Source: Zhengella sedimenti (GTDB lineage: Bacteria > Pseudomonadota > Alphaproteobacteria > Rhizobiales > Rhizobiaceae). Taken from it: a stretch of DNA of 64,000 nt. Where the stretch lies: assembly GCF_046506625.1 (NCBI RefSeq), contig NZ_JBKFFP010000003.1, positions 62,001-126,000 of the forward strand, given 5' to 3'. A program made the position numbers and the translations under genes. This document shows positions 43,676 to 52,366 of the stretch, in pieces (within the stretch, counting starts at the first letter, position 1; each line of letters starts with the position of its first letter). Under the pieces are notes generated by a model that saw only the letters and a program-made list of their open reading frames with translations, was not told where the DNA came from and searched no databases.

Positions 43676-46027
43676 ATGGGCAAGCACGAACAACCGGACC
43701 GGACTGCCGCCGCGATCAAGGGCGGGGTTGCCACGCAACAACGCCACGATTCGGCCCACAAGCACGTGACCGGCGAGGCCGTCTATATCGACGACATCAC
43801 CGAGCCGCGCGGCTGTCTGCATGCCTATCTCGGCCTGTCCACCGTGACGCACGGCCGTGTGCGCGGCATCGACACGGAACTGGCCCTGAAGATGCCCGGC
43901 GTGGTGGCGGTCCTGACCGGCGCGGATGTGCCGGGCGTCAACGACATCTCGCCGACCGGGCGCAACGACGAGCCGATCTTCGCTGACAGCATCGTCCAGT
44001 TCCACGGCCAGCCGGTCTTCGCGGTGGTGGCCGAGAGCCGGGATATCGCGCGCCGCGCCTGCGCCAGGGTGAAGGTCCATTACGAGGAACTGCCGGCCAT
44101 CGTGGACTATGCGGACACGGGCGAGACGCCGAAGCTGGTCTGCGATCCGCTGACGCTGCAGCGCGGCGACGTGGCAAAGGCGCTGGAGATCGCGCCGCGG
44201 CGCCTGTCCGGCGAGATGCGCATCGGCGGGCAGGACCATTTCTACCTGGAGGGCCATATCGCACTCGCCATTCCCGGCGAGGACGGCGACATGCTGGTGC
44301 ATTCCTCCACGCAGCACCCGTCCGAAGTGCAGCACATGGTGGCCCATGCGCTCGGCGTGCCGAACCATGCGGTGACGGTCGACGTGCGCCGGATGGGCGG
44401 CGGTTTCGGCGGCAAGGAAACGCAGTCGAACCTGTTCGCGGCCGTCGCGGCGATTGCCGCGCGGCGAACGGGGCGGGCGGTCAAGATCCGGCCCGACCGC
44501 GACGACGACATGACGGCGACCGGCAAGCGGCACGACTTCCTCGTCGGCTACGACGTGGGCTTCGACGAGGACGGCAACATCCTCGGCGTCGATTTCACCT
44601 ATGCGGCGCGCTGCGGCTTTTCCGCCGACCTGTCCGGCCCGGTGACGGACCGCGCGCTGTTCCATTGCGACAACGCCTATTACTGGCCGGCGGTGAAGGC
44701 CGTCTCGGCGCCGCTCTACACCAATACGGTGTCGGCCACGGCATTTCGCGGCTTTGGCGGTCCGCAGGGCATGGTGGGCGCGGAGCGCGTGATCGAGGAG
44801 GTGGCGTTCGCCACCGGGCTCGATCCGCTGGAGGTGCGGCGCCGGAATTTCTACGGCGAACCGGGCCGCGACGTGACGCCCTATCACCAGACGGTGGAGG
44901 ACAATGTCATCGCGCGCATCGTGGACGAACTGGAAGCCTCGTCGGACTACCAGGCGCGGCGCGAGGCGATCAGGGCGGAAAATGCGAAGGGCGGCATGAT
45001 CCGGCGTGGCATCGCATTGACGCCGGTGAAGTTCGGCATCTCCTTCACCGCCACGCATTTCAACCAGGCCGGCGCGTTGGTGCATGTCTACACGGATGGC
45101 TCTGTGCATCTGAACCATGGCGGCACGGAGATGGGGCAGGGGCTCTACGTCAAGGTCGCGCAGATCGTGGCGGAAGAATTCCAGATCGACATCGACCAGG
45201 TGAAGATCACCGCGACGACCACCGGCAAGGTGCCGAACACGTCGGCGACGGCGGCCTCGTCCGGCTCCGATCTAAACGGCATGGCGGCGCAGGCGGCGGC
45301 ACGCACGATCCGTGAGCGGCTTGCCGATTTCGCCGCGGATTTCTACGAATTGCCGCGCGACCAGATCGCGTTCCTGCCCAACCGGGTGCGTATCGGCAAC
45401 CAGGAGATCCCCTTCGCCGAACTGGTGAAACAGGCCTATGTGGCGCGGGTGCAGCTTTCCGCGACCGGTTTCTACAAGACGCCGAACATCCACTGGGACC
45501 GTGACAGCGGCAAGGGGCGGCCCTTCTACTACTTCGCCTATGGCGCCTCGGTGTCGGAAGTGTCCGTCGACACGCTGACTGGCGAATACCGGGTGGAGCG
45601 CAGCGACATCCTGCACGAGACGGGGCGTTCGCTGAACCCGGCCATCGATCTTGGCCAGGTCGAGGGCGGGTTCATCCAGGGCATGGGCTGGCTGACGACG
45701 GAGGAATTGTGGTGGGACCGCAAGGGGCGGCTGCGCACCCATGCGCCGTCCACCTACAAGATCCCGCTGGCCTCCGACCGGCCCCGCATCTTCAATGTCG
45801 CCCTGGCCGACTGGTCCGAAAACCGCGAGGAGACCATCCACAGGTCCAAGGCGGTCGGCGAGCCGCCCTTCATGCTCGGCATGTCCGTGTTCCATGCGCT
45901 GTCGGACGCGGTCGCCTCGGTCGCCGGCTACGAGGTCTGCCCGCGCCTCGACGCGCCGGCGACGCCGGAACGCGTGCTGATGGCCATCGAACGGCTGAGC
46001 GGGCGGGCGCGCCGTCACGGGGCCTGA
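43676..46027 (+). CDS. xdhB: Xanthine dehydrogenase molybdopterin-binding subunit
   Basis: A 783-aa molybdenum-cofactor subunit. Family motifs: GQDHFYLEGH, RRMGGGFGGKETQ, TAFRGFGGPQGM with the purine-orienting arginine, LNHGGTEMGQGLY, and EGGFIQGMGWLTTEEL with the catalytic glutamate. It hydroxylates hypoxanthine to xanthine and xanthine to urate. It starts eight bases after xdhA. Confidence 0.95.
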   Translation: MGKHEQPDRTAAAIKGGVATQQRHDSAHKHVTGEAVYIDDITEPRGCLHAYLGLSTVTHGRVRGIDTELALKMPGVVAVLTGADVPGVNDISPTGRNDEPIFADSIVQFHGQPVFAVVAESRDIARRACARVKVHYEELPAIVDYADTGETPKLVCDPLTLQRGDVAKALEIAPRRLSGEMRIGGQDHFYLEGHIALAIPGEDGDMLVHSSTQHPSEVQHMVAHALGVPNHAVTVDVRRMGGGFGGKETQSNLFAAVAAIAARRTGRAVKIRPDRDDDMTATGKRHDFLVGYDVGFDEDGNILGVDFTYAARCGFSADLSGPVTDRALFHCDNAYYWPAVKAVSAPLYTNTVSATAFRGFGGPQGMVGAERVIEEVAFATGLDPLEVRRRNFYGEPGRDVTPYHQTVEDNVIARIVDELEASSDYQARREAIRAENAKGGMIRRGIALTPVKFGISFTATHFNQAGALVHVYTDGSVHLNHGGTEMGQGLYVKVAQIVAEEFQIDIDQVKITATTTGKVPNTSATAASSGSDLNGMAAQAAARTIRERLADFAADFYELPRDQIAFLPNRVRIGNQEIPFAELVKQAYVARVQLSATGFYKTPNIHWDRDSGKGRPFYYFAYGASVSEVSVDTLTGEYRVERSDILHETGRSLNPAIDLGQVEGGFIQGMGWLTTEELWWDRKGRLRTHAPSTYKIPLASDRPRIFNVALADWSENREETIHRSKAVGEPPFMLGMSVFHALSDAVASVAGYEVCPRLDAPATPERVLMAIERLSGRARRHGA

Positions 46028-46030
46028 GAC

Positions 46031-46849
46031 TTGGCGGTGGCCGACCTTCGCGCCTTTCTGGAACGGGAGAACCGGGCCGTGCTGGTGCGTGTCGCGGCGG
46101 CCAGGGGATCGACGCCGCGCGACATGGATGCATGGATGGCGGTGGCGCCGGACGCCCTGTTCGGCACGATCGGAGGCGGACAACTGGAATTCCTGGCGAT
46201 CGGGCGGGCGCGCGCCATCCTTGAGGGAGGCGAGGCGGAGGGCGCCTGGTCGCAGCCGCTCGGGCCTGAGATCGGGCAGTGCTGCGGCGGCCATGTGACG
46301 CTGGATTTCACCCTGCTGGACGAGACAGGGCGCGGGCGCCTGCTGGCGCAATGGGAAACGGCGCGGGCGGGGATGCCGCATGTCTACCTGTTCGGGGCGG
46401 GCCATGTGGGCACCGCGCTGGCGGGCGCGCTGGCGCTTCTGCCTGTCAGGACGGTGGTGGTGGAAACGCGCGCCGATGCGCTGGAGGCGCTTTCGGGGGT
46501 CATCGGCGGCACGGTCGAAACCCGCCTTGCCGCGATGCCCGAAGCCGTGGTGCGCGAGGCGCCGGCCGGCTCCGCCTTCATCGTGCTGACCCACGACCAT
46601 GCACTTGATTTCCTGATCGTCTCGGAGGCGCTGAAGCGTGACGATGCCGCCTATGCCGGTCTCATCGGCTCCGCCACGAAACGGGCGGTGTTCCGCCGGC
46701 AATGGCTGGAAGCGGGCGGCGGCGAGGATGCCTTTGCCGGTCTGGTCTGTCCCATCGGGGGGGCGCATCTGCGCGACAAGCGGCCGGCCGTGATCGCCGC
46801 GCTGACGGCGGCGGAGGTGATGACTGCGCTGGCCGCGCGGGGCAACTGA
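46031..46849 (+). CDS. xdhC: Xanthine dehydrogenase accessory protein
   Basis: A 272-aa XdhC: N-terminal RVAAARGSTPRDMDAWMAV, QCCGGHVTLDF, and a C-terminal Rossmann domain with LFGAGHVGTALA and GLIGSATKR. XdhC binds and sulfurates the molybdenum cofactor and inserts it into XdhB. The start is TTG at 46031, four bases after xdhB, or GTG at 46037; no ATG is suitably placed. Confidence 0.92.
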   Translation: MAVADLRAFLERENRAVLVRVAAARGSTPRDMDAWMAVAPDALFGTIGGGQLEFLAIGRARAILEGGEAEGAWSQPLGPEIGQCCGGHVTLDFTLLDETGRGRLLAQWETARAGMPHVYLFGAGHVGTALAGALALLPVRTVVVETRADALEALSGVIGGTVETRLAAMPEAVVREAPAGSAFIVLTHDHALDFLIVSEALKRDDAAYAGLIGSATKRAVFRRQWLEAGGGEDAFAGLVCPIGGAHLRDKRPAVIAALTAAEVMTALAARGN

Positions 46850-46855
46850 CCGCAC

Positions 46856-46872
46856 CTGGCACTTGCCGTGCT
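46856..46872 (+). promoter_or_regulatory. Candidate sigma-54 (RpoN) promoter upstream of dodecin gene
   Basis: CTGGCAC followed by GTGCT keeps the GG-N10-GC spacing of -24/-12 promoters (GG at 46858-46859, GC at 46870-46871), about 95 bases upstream of the dodecin ATG. In GC-rich DNA such a match can arise by chance. Confidence 0.35.
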
Positions 46873-46885
46873 ATCGTGACGGATC

Positions 46886-46900
46886 ATTCGCGAGGCGAAT
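46886..46900. promoter_or_regulatory. Inverted repeat upstream of dodecin gene
   Basis: ATTCGC-GAG-GCGAAT, a perfect 6-3-6 palindrome just downstream of the candidate sigma-54 element, is a possible repressor site. No regulator can be assigned. Confidence 0.3.
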
Positions 46901-46966
46901 GCGTTGGCTTGCAGGCGGCAGTTCCGCCGCATCCTGCCATCAAGCCGTTCCCCAAGGAGGTGCGCC

Positions 46967-47182
46967 ATGAGCAATCACGTTTACAAGATGGTCGACCTGG
47001 TCGGATCGTCGCCGACGAGCATCGAGGACGCCATCAAGGCCGCCATTGCCAAGGCGGCACGGTCGGTGCGTCACCTGCGCTGGTTCGAGGTAGCCGAAAC
47101 GCGCGGCCATATCGAAGACGGCAAGGTGGCGCATTACCAGGTCAAGCTCCACGCCGCCTTCACGCTCGAAGACGACGACTGA
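46967..47182 (+). CDS. Dodecin (flavin-binding protein)
   Basis: A 71-aa dodecin: HVYKMVDLVGSSPTSIEDAI at the start, the flavin-stacking tryptophan in HLRWFEVAETRGHI, and GKVAHYQVKLHAAFTL at the end. It forms 12-mers that store FMN or FAD in the cytoplasm. AAGGAGG precedes the ATG. It follows xdhC by 117 bases; storing flavin near FAD-dependent catabolic enzymes is a possible link. Confidence 0.93.
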   Translation: MSNHVYKMVDLVGSSPTSIEDAIKAAIAKAARSVRHLRWFEVAETRGHIEDGKVAHYQVKLHAAFTLEDDD

Positions 47183-47189
47183 CGGCAAA

Positions 47190-47216
47190 GGCCGGGCCAT
47201 TGTCGATGGCCCGGCC
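47190..47216. terminator. Bidirectional terminator between dodecin and glyoxalase-superfamily gene
   Basis: An 11-bp perfect stem (GGCCGGGCCAT and its complement) with a TGTCG loop fills the gap between two convergent genes. No long T-run, but strength and position favour termination in both directions. Confidence 0.6.
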
Positions 47217-47229
47217 GCGCCGTTGCGGG

Positions 47230-47670
47230 CTACAGGTCGATCCGCATGTGCGGCTTGCCGTTCGACGTCTTTTCCGCGGTGACGCCCTCGCCGTTCACCG
47301 TCACGGTGACGCGGTGGCGGTAGGCGGAGAAGCTGTCGAAGGTGACGACGTCGACCGGCTCGTCGAAACGGAAGGTCAGACGCCAGCGATCGCCCTCGCC
47401 GAGCCTTTGCACGGCGATGACCTCGCCCAGGAATTTCTGGTCGAGATAGGTGCCGGTCAGCACCTGTCCGACGTGGAAGCTGGCCGGCGGACGGTTGCCT
47501 GCCGCCGCATGGGCGGTGTTCCAGTCCCGGTGCCCGTGCTGGCGGGCGACCAGTTCCAGCGCCTGGGCGTGGCTGAGCGGCGTGCCGCGTGTTTCCAGAT
47601 CGGCGCGCAAGCGTTTCGCCTGGGCCTTCATGTCATCGATGGTGGGGAGAATCCCACGATTACCATTCAT
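47230..47670 (-). CDS. Glyoxalase-superfamily-like small protein, function unknown
   Basis: A 146-aa soluble protein. The first half (DDMKAQAKRLRADLETRGTPLSHAQALELVARQHGHRDW) looks helical and matches a conserved element often labelled glyoxalase superfamily. The second half is beta-rich (FLGEVIAVQRLGEGDRWRLTFRF). I see no obvious metal-ligand set. An AGAGG site is placed for the ATG at 47670. Its upstream region is rich in inverted repeats. Confidence 0.75.
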   Translation of the reverse strand: MNGNRGILPTIDDMKAQAKRLRADLETRGTPLSHAQALELVARQHGHRDWNTAHAAAGNRPPASFHVGQVLTGTYLDQKFLGEVIAVQRLGEGDRWRLTFRFDEPVDVVTFDSFSAYRHRVTVTVNGEGVTAEKTSNGKPHMRIDL

Positions 47671-47823
47671 CACAGACCTCTCTTTCCGGAGGGATGCGAT
47701 TGTTCGAGCGGGCGCCCGCATTGCCACCGGACCGCATCCGAAAAGGGATCAGGACAGATGGAGTTCGTTCAGGGAGGCTTCACCGTGGCCTTGCGGCCTG
47801 CGGGCGGCAGGGGCCTCTGCCCT

Positions 47824-47839
47824 CATGACGGGCGTCATG
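47824..47839. promoter_or_regulatory. Inverted repeat in the gap upstream of the glyoxalase-superfamily gene
   Basis: CATGAC-GGGC-GTCATG, a perfect 6-4-6 palindrome 22 bases beyond the lysR stop. The same 190-base gap also holds GGATGCG ... CGCATCC arms (47692-47739) around GCGGGCGCCCGC (47708-47719). Operator or structured leader; undecided. Confidence 0.35.
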
Positions 47840-47860
47840 TAGGCATGGACCCGGCATTTG

Positions 47861-48781
47861 TCAAAGGCCGGGCTCGCCCAGCAGGCCGCGCACCATGCGC
47901 TGGCAGCGCTCGGCCATGAAATCGAGGAAGAGCCTGATCTTCGGGTCCTGCAGCTTGCGGTGCGGATAGAGCGCGGCAAGCTGCACCGGCTCGGGCGCGA
48001 ATGACGGCAGGACGGGCACGAGCCGGCCGTCGCGGATGAACGGCTCCACCTCGAAGCGCGGCTTGTTGACGATGCCGCGCCCGTCGATCGCCCAGGAGGT
48101 CAGCACGTCGCCATCGTCGGAATCGAAGGGGCCGCGAACCTCGTATTTCTGCGGTCCGTCGGGGCATCTGAGCAGCCAGTGGAAATCGCGCGAGCCGGGA
48201 AAGCGCAGCAGCAGGCAATCGTGACCGGCCAGGTCTTCCGGCGTCTCCGGAACGCCGCGCCGTTCCAGATACGCGGGAGCAGCCACCAGGATCCGGTCGC
48301 AATGGGCAATGTTGCGGCGCTTGAAGCTGGAATCCTCCAGAACGCCCAGCTTGAAGGCAACGTCGATGCCTTCCTTCATAATGTCGATGTTGTGGTCGGA
48401 CAGGCGCAGGCGCACCTCGATGTCCGGATAGAGATCGCGAAAGGCGGGAATGCCCGAGGCAATGAAGCGCCGGCCGATGCCGAGCGGCGCGGTGACGCGG
48501 ATGGAGCCGCGCGGCTGGCCGGAGAGCTCCGACACGGCGGCCTCGGCATCGGCAACGGCCTCCAGCACCTTGCGCGCGCCATCGTAGAAGACGCGGCCCT
48601 GCTCGGTGGGCATGAGCTGACGGGTGGTGCGGTTGAAGAGGCGCACGCCAAGATGCTTTTCCAGCTCCTTGATGCGGTTCGAGGCGACGGCAGGCGAGAT
48701 TCGCATGTCGCGGCCGGCCGCCGACAGGTTGCCCAGTTCCACCACGCGCACGAAGACCGCGATATTGTCCAGATAGGCCAT
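47861..48781 (-). CDS. LysR-family transcriptional regulator
   Basis: A 306-aa LTTR: helix-turn-helix at 2-62 (FVRVVELGNLSAAGRDMRISPAVASNRIKELEKHLGVRLF) and a periplasmic-binding-like effector domain from about 90. It is transcribed divergently from the urate hydroxylase gene, the classical LysR arrangement, so it probably controls puuD and guaD in response to urate or another purine intermediate. The start at MAYLDNI gives the usual N-terminus. Confidence 0.88.
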   Translation of the reverse strand: MAYLDNIAVFVRVVELGNLSAAGRDMRISPAVASNRIKELEKHLGVRLFNRTTRQLMPTEQGRVFYDGARKVLEAVADAEAAVSELSGQPRGSIRVTAPLGIGRRFIASGIPAFRDLYPDIEVRLRLSDHNIDIMKEGIDVAFKLGVLEDSSFKRRNIAHCDRILVAAPAYLERRGVPETPEDLAGHDCLLLRFPGSRDFHWLLRCPDGPQKYEVRGPFDSDDGDVLTSWAIDGRGIVNKPRFEVEPFIRDGRLVPVLPSFAPEPVQLAALYPHRKLQDPKIRLFLDFMAERCQRMVRGLLGEPGL

Positions 48782-48824
48782 GCCCCCTCCGAGCCAGGGA
48801 GCGCGCCGCGCCGTTCCCTTCAAG

Positions 48825-48850
48825 AAATCACGTTATTACCGTTCTGATTT
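48825..48850. promoter_or_regulatory. Candidate LysR operator between lysR and puuD
   Basis: AAATCA-N14-TGATTT, perfect 6-bp arms in an AT-rich patch of the 154-base divergent gap. A TTGAAA at 48853 with TGCTTT 17 bases later (48876) is a weak candidate promoter for puuD just downstream of it. Confidence 0.4.
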
Positions 48851-48935
48851 TTTTGAAAGTCATCGTGAAAGGACATGCTTTTCAAAGCGGCGCCGGGCGG
48901 CAATGATCGCGGGGAAAACCGGCACGAGGATCGAC

Positions 48936-50159
48936 ATGGACCTTTGGGCAATCACCTGGGACTGGCTGGCGCTCGCCATCCGCTGGCTGCACATCATCAC
49001 GGCCATCGCCTGGATCGGCTCGTCCTTCTATTTCATCGCGCTGGATCTCGGCCTGCGTCAGCGGCCGGGCCTGCCGGAAGGTGCCCATGGCGAGGAGTGG
49101 CAGGTGCATGGCGGCGGCTTCTACCATATCCGGAAATATCTCGTGGCGCCGGCGGCGATGCCGGAGCACCTGACCTGGTTCAAGTGGGAAAGCTACTGGA
49201 CCTGGATGTCCGGCTTCCTGATGCTGGCCATCGTCTATTACGCGGGCGCCGATCTTTACCTGGTCGACCGCTCCGTGCTCGACATTTCGTCAAACACGGC
49301 GATCATCATCTCGCTGGCCTCGCTCGGGGTGGGCTGGCTGATCTATGACGCGCTGTGCAAGTCGCCGCTGGGCAAGAGCGATGTCGGGCTGATGGTTTTC
49401 CTCTACGTGGCTCTCGTCGCCATGGGCTGGGCCTATACGCAGGTCTTCACCGGCCGCGCCGCCTTCCTGCACCTGGGCGCGTTCACCGCGACGATCATGT
49501 CGGCCAATGTCTTTTTCATCATCATTCCCAACCAGAAGAAGGTGGTCGCCGCGCTGAAGGCGGGCGAGAAGCCGGACCCGGCGCTGGGCAAGCAGGCCAA
49601 GCAGCGCTCGCTGCACAACAACTACCTGACGCTGCCCGTGCTGTTCTTCATGCTGTCGAACCACTATCCGCTGGCCTTCGCCACCCAGTACAACTGGGTG
49701 ATCGCGGCGCTGGTGTTCCTGATCGGCGTGCTGATCCGCCATTTCTTCAATTCCATGCATGCGCGCAAGGGAAAGCCTTACTGGACCTTCGTGGCGGCGG
49801 CCGTGATCTTCGCGCTGATCGCCTGGCTTTCGGGCTTCGGCGCGAGCGTGCCGGAAGACCGGGAGGAGGCAGCAATTCCGGCGGCGCAGATGGCCTATGT
49901 GAACTCGCCGCACTTCGAGACCGTTCGTGACACGGTGCTGGGGCGCTGTTCCATGTGCCACGCCGCCGAACCGGTCTGGGAGGGCATTCCCGTGGCGCCG
50001 AAGAACGTGATGCTCGACACGGACGCGACCATCGTCCAGCATGCGCGGGACATCTACCTGCAGTCGGGCGCCAGCCATGCCATGCCGCCGGGCAATGTCA
50101 CCGAGATCACGCCGGAAGAACGCGCGCTGATCGTGGCCTGGTTCCGGGACGCACAGTGA
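48936..50159 (+). CDS. puuD: Membrane urate hydroxylase (PuuD type) with cytochrome c domain
   Basis: A 407-aa inner-membrane protein. About eight helices span residues 1-310 (RWLHIITAIAWIGSSFYFI at the start; SNHYPLAFATQYNW). A C-terminal periplasmic c-type cytochrome has the heme motif CSMCH (near 350) and a likely axial Met in SHAMPPGN. PuuD oxidises urate to 5-hydroxyisourate, probably passing electrons to the cytochrome chain rather than to O2. This is the integral-membrane urate oxidase of Alphaproteobacteria. Start at MDLWAITWDW with GAGGA upstream. Confidence 0.9.
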   Translation: MDLWAITWDWLALAIRWLHIITAIAWIGSSFYFIALDLGLRQRPGLPEGAHGEEWQVHGGGFYHIRKYLVAPAAMPEHLTWFKWESYWTWMSGFLMLAIVYYAGADLYLVDRSVLDISSNTAIIISLASLGVGWLIYDALCKSPLGKSDVGLMVFLYVALVAMGWAYTQVFTGRAAFLHLGAFTATIMSANVFFIIIPNQKKVVAALKAGEKPDPALGKQAKQRSLHNNYLTLPVLFFMLSNHYPLAFATQYNWVIAALVFLIGVLIRHFFNSMHARKGKPYWTFVAAAVIFALIAWLSGFGASVPEDREEAAIPAAQMAYVNSPHFETVRDTVLGRCSMCHAAEPVWEGIPVAPKNVMLDTDATIVQHARDIYLQSGASHAMPPGNVTEITPEERALIVAWFRDAQ

Positions 50160-50175
50160 CGATGAGGGGCCCTGC

Positions 50176-51489
50176 ATGACGACGACGCTCATTCGCGGGC
50201 GCCTGCTGACCTTCCTGCGCCGTCCGGAACGCCTGGACGACACGAATGCCTTTTCCTACGAGGCCGATGGCGGTCTCATGATCCGCGAAGGGCGGATCGT
50301 CCGGCGGGGACCGTTCGCGCAGGTGCATGCGCAAGCCGGCGGGGATGTGGAGGTCGTGGACCACCGCCCGCATCTTGTCCTGCCCGGTTTCATCGATGCC
50401 CATGCCCATTTCCCGCAGATGCAGGTGATCGCCAGCTTCGGGGCCGAATTGCTGGAATGGCTGAACCGTTACACCTTTCCCGAGGAGATGAAGTTCTCCG
50501 ACCCGGCCCATTGCGAGCGCGTCGCGGCGGCCTTTCTCGACGAGATGATCCGCCACGGCACGACGACGGCAGCGGTCTATTGCACGGTGCGCCCCGAATC
50601 GGCCGATGCGCTGTTCGCCGAGGCGGAAGCGCGCGGCATGGCCATGGTCGCCGGCAAGGTGATGATGGACCGCAACGCGCCCGAGGCGCTGACGGACACG
50701 CCGCAAACCGCCTATGACGAGACGAAGGCGCTGGTCGCGCGCTGGCACGGGCGCGGGCGGCTTTCCTATGCGATCACGCCGCGATTCGCGATCACTTCCT
50801 CGCCGGAGCAGCTTGACGTGGTGCGCACGCTCATTGCGGAGCATCCCGATTGCCACGTGCAGACCCACCTTTCCGAGAACCACGCCGAGATCGCGCTGAC
50901 GCGCCAGCTTTACCCGGACGCGCCGGACTATTTCGGCGTTTACGAAGCCCATGGCATGGCCGGGCCGAAGAGCCTTTTCGGCCATTCGATCCACCTGTCG
51001 GAACGTGAGCTCGATGCCATGGCCGACAGCGGGTCGGTGGCCGTGTTCTGTCCGACCTCGAACCTGTTCCTGGGCTCCGGACTGATGGACTGGCAGCGCT
51101 ATGTGCGAAGGCCGAAGCCCGTGCGAGTGGCGGCGGCGACGGATGTGGGCGGCGGTACGAATTACTCCATGCTGCGCACAATGGACGAGGGCTACAAGGT
51201 GATCGCGCTCAACGGCGAGAAGATCAATCCGCTGGCCTCCTTCTGGCAGATCACGCGGGGCAATGCCGAGGCGCTTTCCATGGAAGACCGGATCGGCTCG
51301 CTGGACGAAGGCTCGGACGGCGACCTCGTCGTCCTCGATGCGCGCGCGACGCCGGCCATGGCCTTGCGCATGGAAACGGTGACAACGCTGGCCGAGGAAC
51401 TGTTCCTTCTGCAGACCATGGGCGATGACCGGGCCATTGCGGAAACGTGGGTGGCCGGGCGCCGGGCCAAGGCGGCGCTCCCGCGCTGA
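50176..51489 (+). CDS. guaD: Guanine deaminase
   Basis: A 437-aa amidohydrolase-superfamily enzyme. GFIDAHAHFPQMQ gives the first metal histidines; QTHLSENHAEI, LFGHSIHLS and ATDVGGGTNYSML supply the remaining ligands and the catalytic aspartate. It deaminates guanine to xanthine, feeding xanthine dehydrogenase. It starts 16 bases after the urate hydroxylase gene, so the two are probably co-transcribed. Confidence 0.92.
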   Translation: MTTTLIRGRLLTFLRRPERLDDTNAFSYEADGGLMIREGRIVRRGPFAQVHAQAGGDVEVVDHRPHLVLPGFIDAHAHFPQMQVIASFGAELLEWLNRYTFPEEMKFSDPAHCERVAAAFLDEMIRHGTTTAAVYCTVRPESADALFAEAEARGMAMVAGKVMMDRNAPEALTDTPQTAYDETKALVARWHGRGRLSYAITPRFAITSSPEQLDVVRTLIAEHPDCHVQTHLSENHAEIALTRQLYPDAPDYFGVYEAHGMAGPKSLFGHSIHLSERELDAMADSGSVAVFCPTSNLFLGSGLMDWQRYVRRPKPVRVAAATDVGGGTNYSMLRTMDEGYKVIALNGEKINPLASFWQITRGNAEALSMEDRIGSLDEGSDGDLVVLDARATPAMALRMETVTTLAEELFLLQTMGDDRAIAETWVAGRRAKAALPR

Positions 51490-51562
51490 TCCTGTTTCAT
51501 TGTGCGGCCGGACCGTACGGGACATGAAACGGCTTGCGCGGCATGCGGATTGGTCATAGCCA

Positions 51563-52348
51563 ATGGCCATGCCGCGCTTTGCCGCCAACCTGTCGATGAT
51601 GTTCGCCGAAGTGCCGTTCCTTCAGCGCTTCGCGGCCGCGCGCGCGGCCGGTTTCGGGGCGGTCGAGTATCTCTTTCCCTATGAATACCCGGCCGGCGAC
51701 CTGAAGCGAGCCCTGGACGAGGCGGGGCTTCAACAGGTGCTGTTCAACGCGCCGCCGGGCGGGGATTTCGCAGCCGGAGCGCGCGGGCTGGCCGCCATGC
51801 CCGGGCGGGAGGCCGATTTCCTGGCTTCCATCGATCTGGCGCTTGAATACGCGGCCGTGCTTGGTGTCCGGCAGATACACGTCATGGCCGGGGTCATGCC
51901 CGGAGAGGCCGATCCCCGGGAGTGGCGCGCGGCCTATGCCGCCAATCTCCGCCACGCGGCGGCGTTGGCGGGCCGTCATGGGGTCGCCGTGCTGATCGAG
52001 CCGATCAACCCGTTCGACATGCCGGGCTATTTCCTCGCCACCGTCGAGCAGGCGGTTTCGGTGATCACGGACACCGGATCCAACAACCTCTTCCTGCAAT
52101 ACGATCTCTACCACCAGAGCCGTCACGGCGGCGAACTGACCGGCACCTTCCTGCGCCACCAGCGGCTGATCCGCCATGTCCAGGTGGCCGGCAATCCGGG
52201 CCGGCACGAGCCGGACACCGGCGAGGTCGACTACGGCTTCGTGTTCGCAGCGCTGGACCGGGCCGGTTACAAGGGCTGGATCGGCTGCGAATACCGCCCT
52301 GCGGGGCGAACCGAAGACGGGCTTGGCTGGCTTGCGCCGTGGCTGTAG
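51563..52348 (+). CDS. hyi: Hydroxypyruvate isomerase-family protein
   Basis: A 261-aa xylose-isomerase-like TIM barrel. MPRFAANLSMMFAEVPFLQRF is the typical Hyi N-terminus; IEPINPFDMPGYFL contains the first metal glutamate, QYDLYHQSR and HVQVAGNPGRHEPDTGEVDY follow, and GCEYRP has the last glutamate. Hyi interconverts hydroxypyruvate and tartronate semialdehyde, which would channel glyoxylate released by AllA. A 2-oxotetronate isomerase (OtnI) is the close alternative. Confidence 0.87.
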   Translation: MAMPRFAANLSMMFAEVPFLQRFAAARAAGFGAVEYLFPYEYPAGDLKRALDEAGLQQVLFNAPPGGDFAAGARGLAAMPGREADFLASIDLALEYAAVLGVRQIHVMAGVMPGEADPREWRAAYAANLRHAAALAGRHGVAVLIEPINPFDMPGYFLATVEQAVSVITDTGSNNLFLQYDLYHQSRHGGELTGTFLRHQRLIRHVQVAGNPGRHEPDTGEVDYGFVFAALDRAGYKGWIGCEYRPAGRTEDGLGWLAPWL

Positions 52349-52366
52349 CGCGGCTGCACCGGGACG

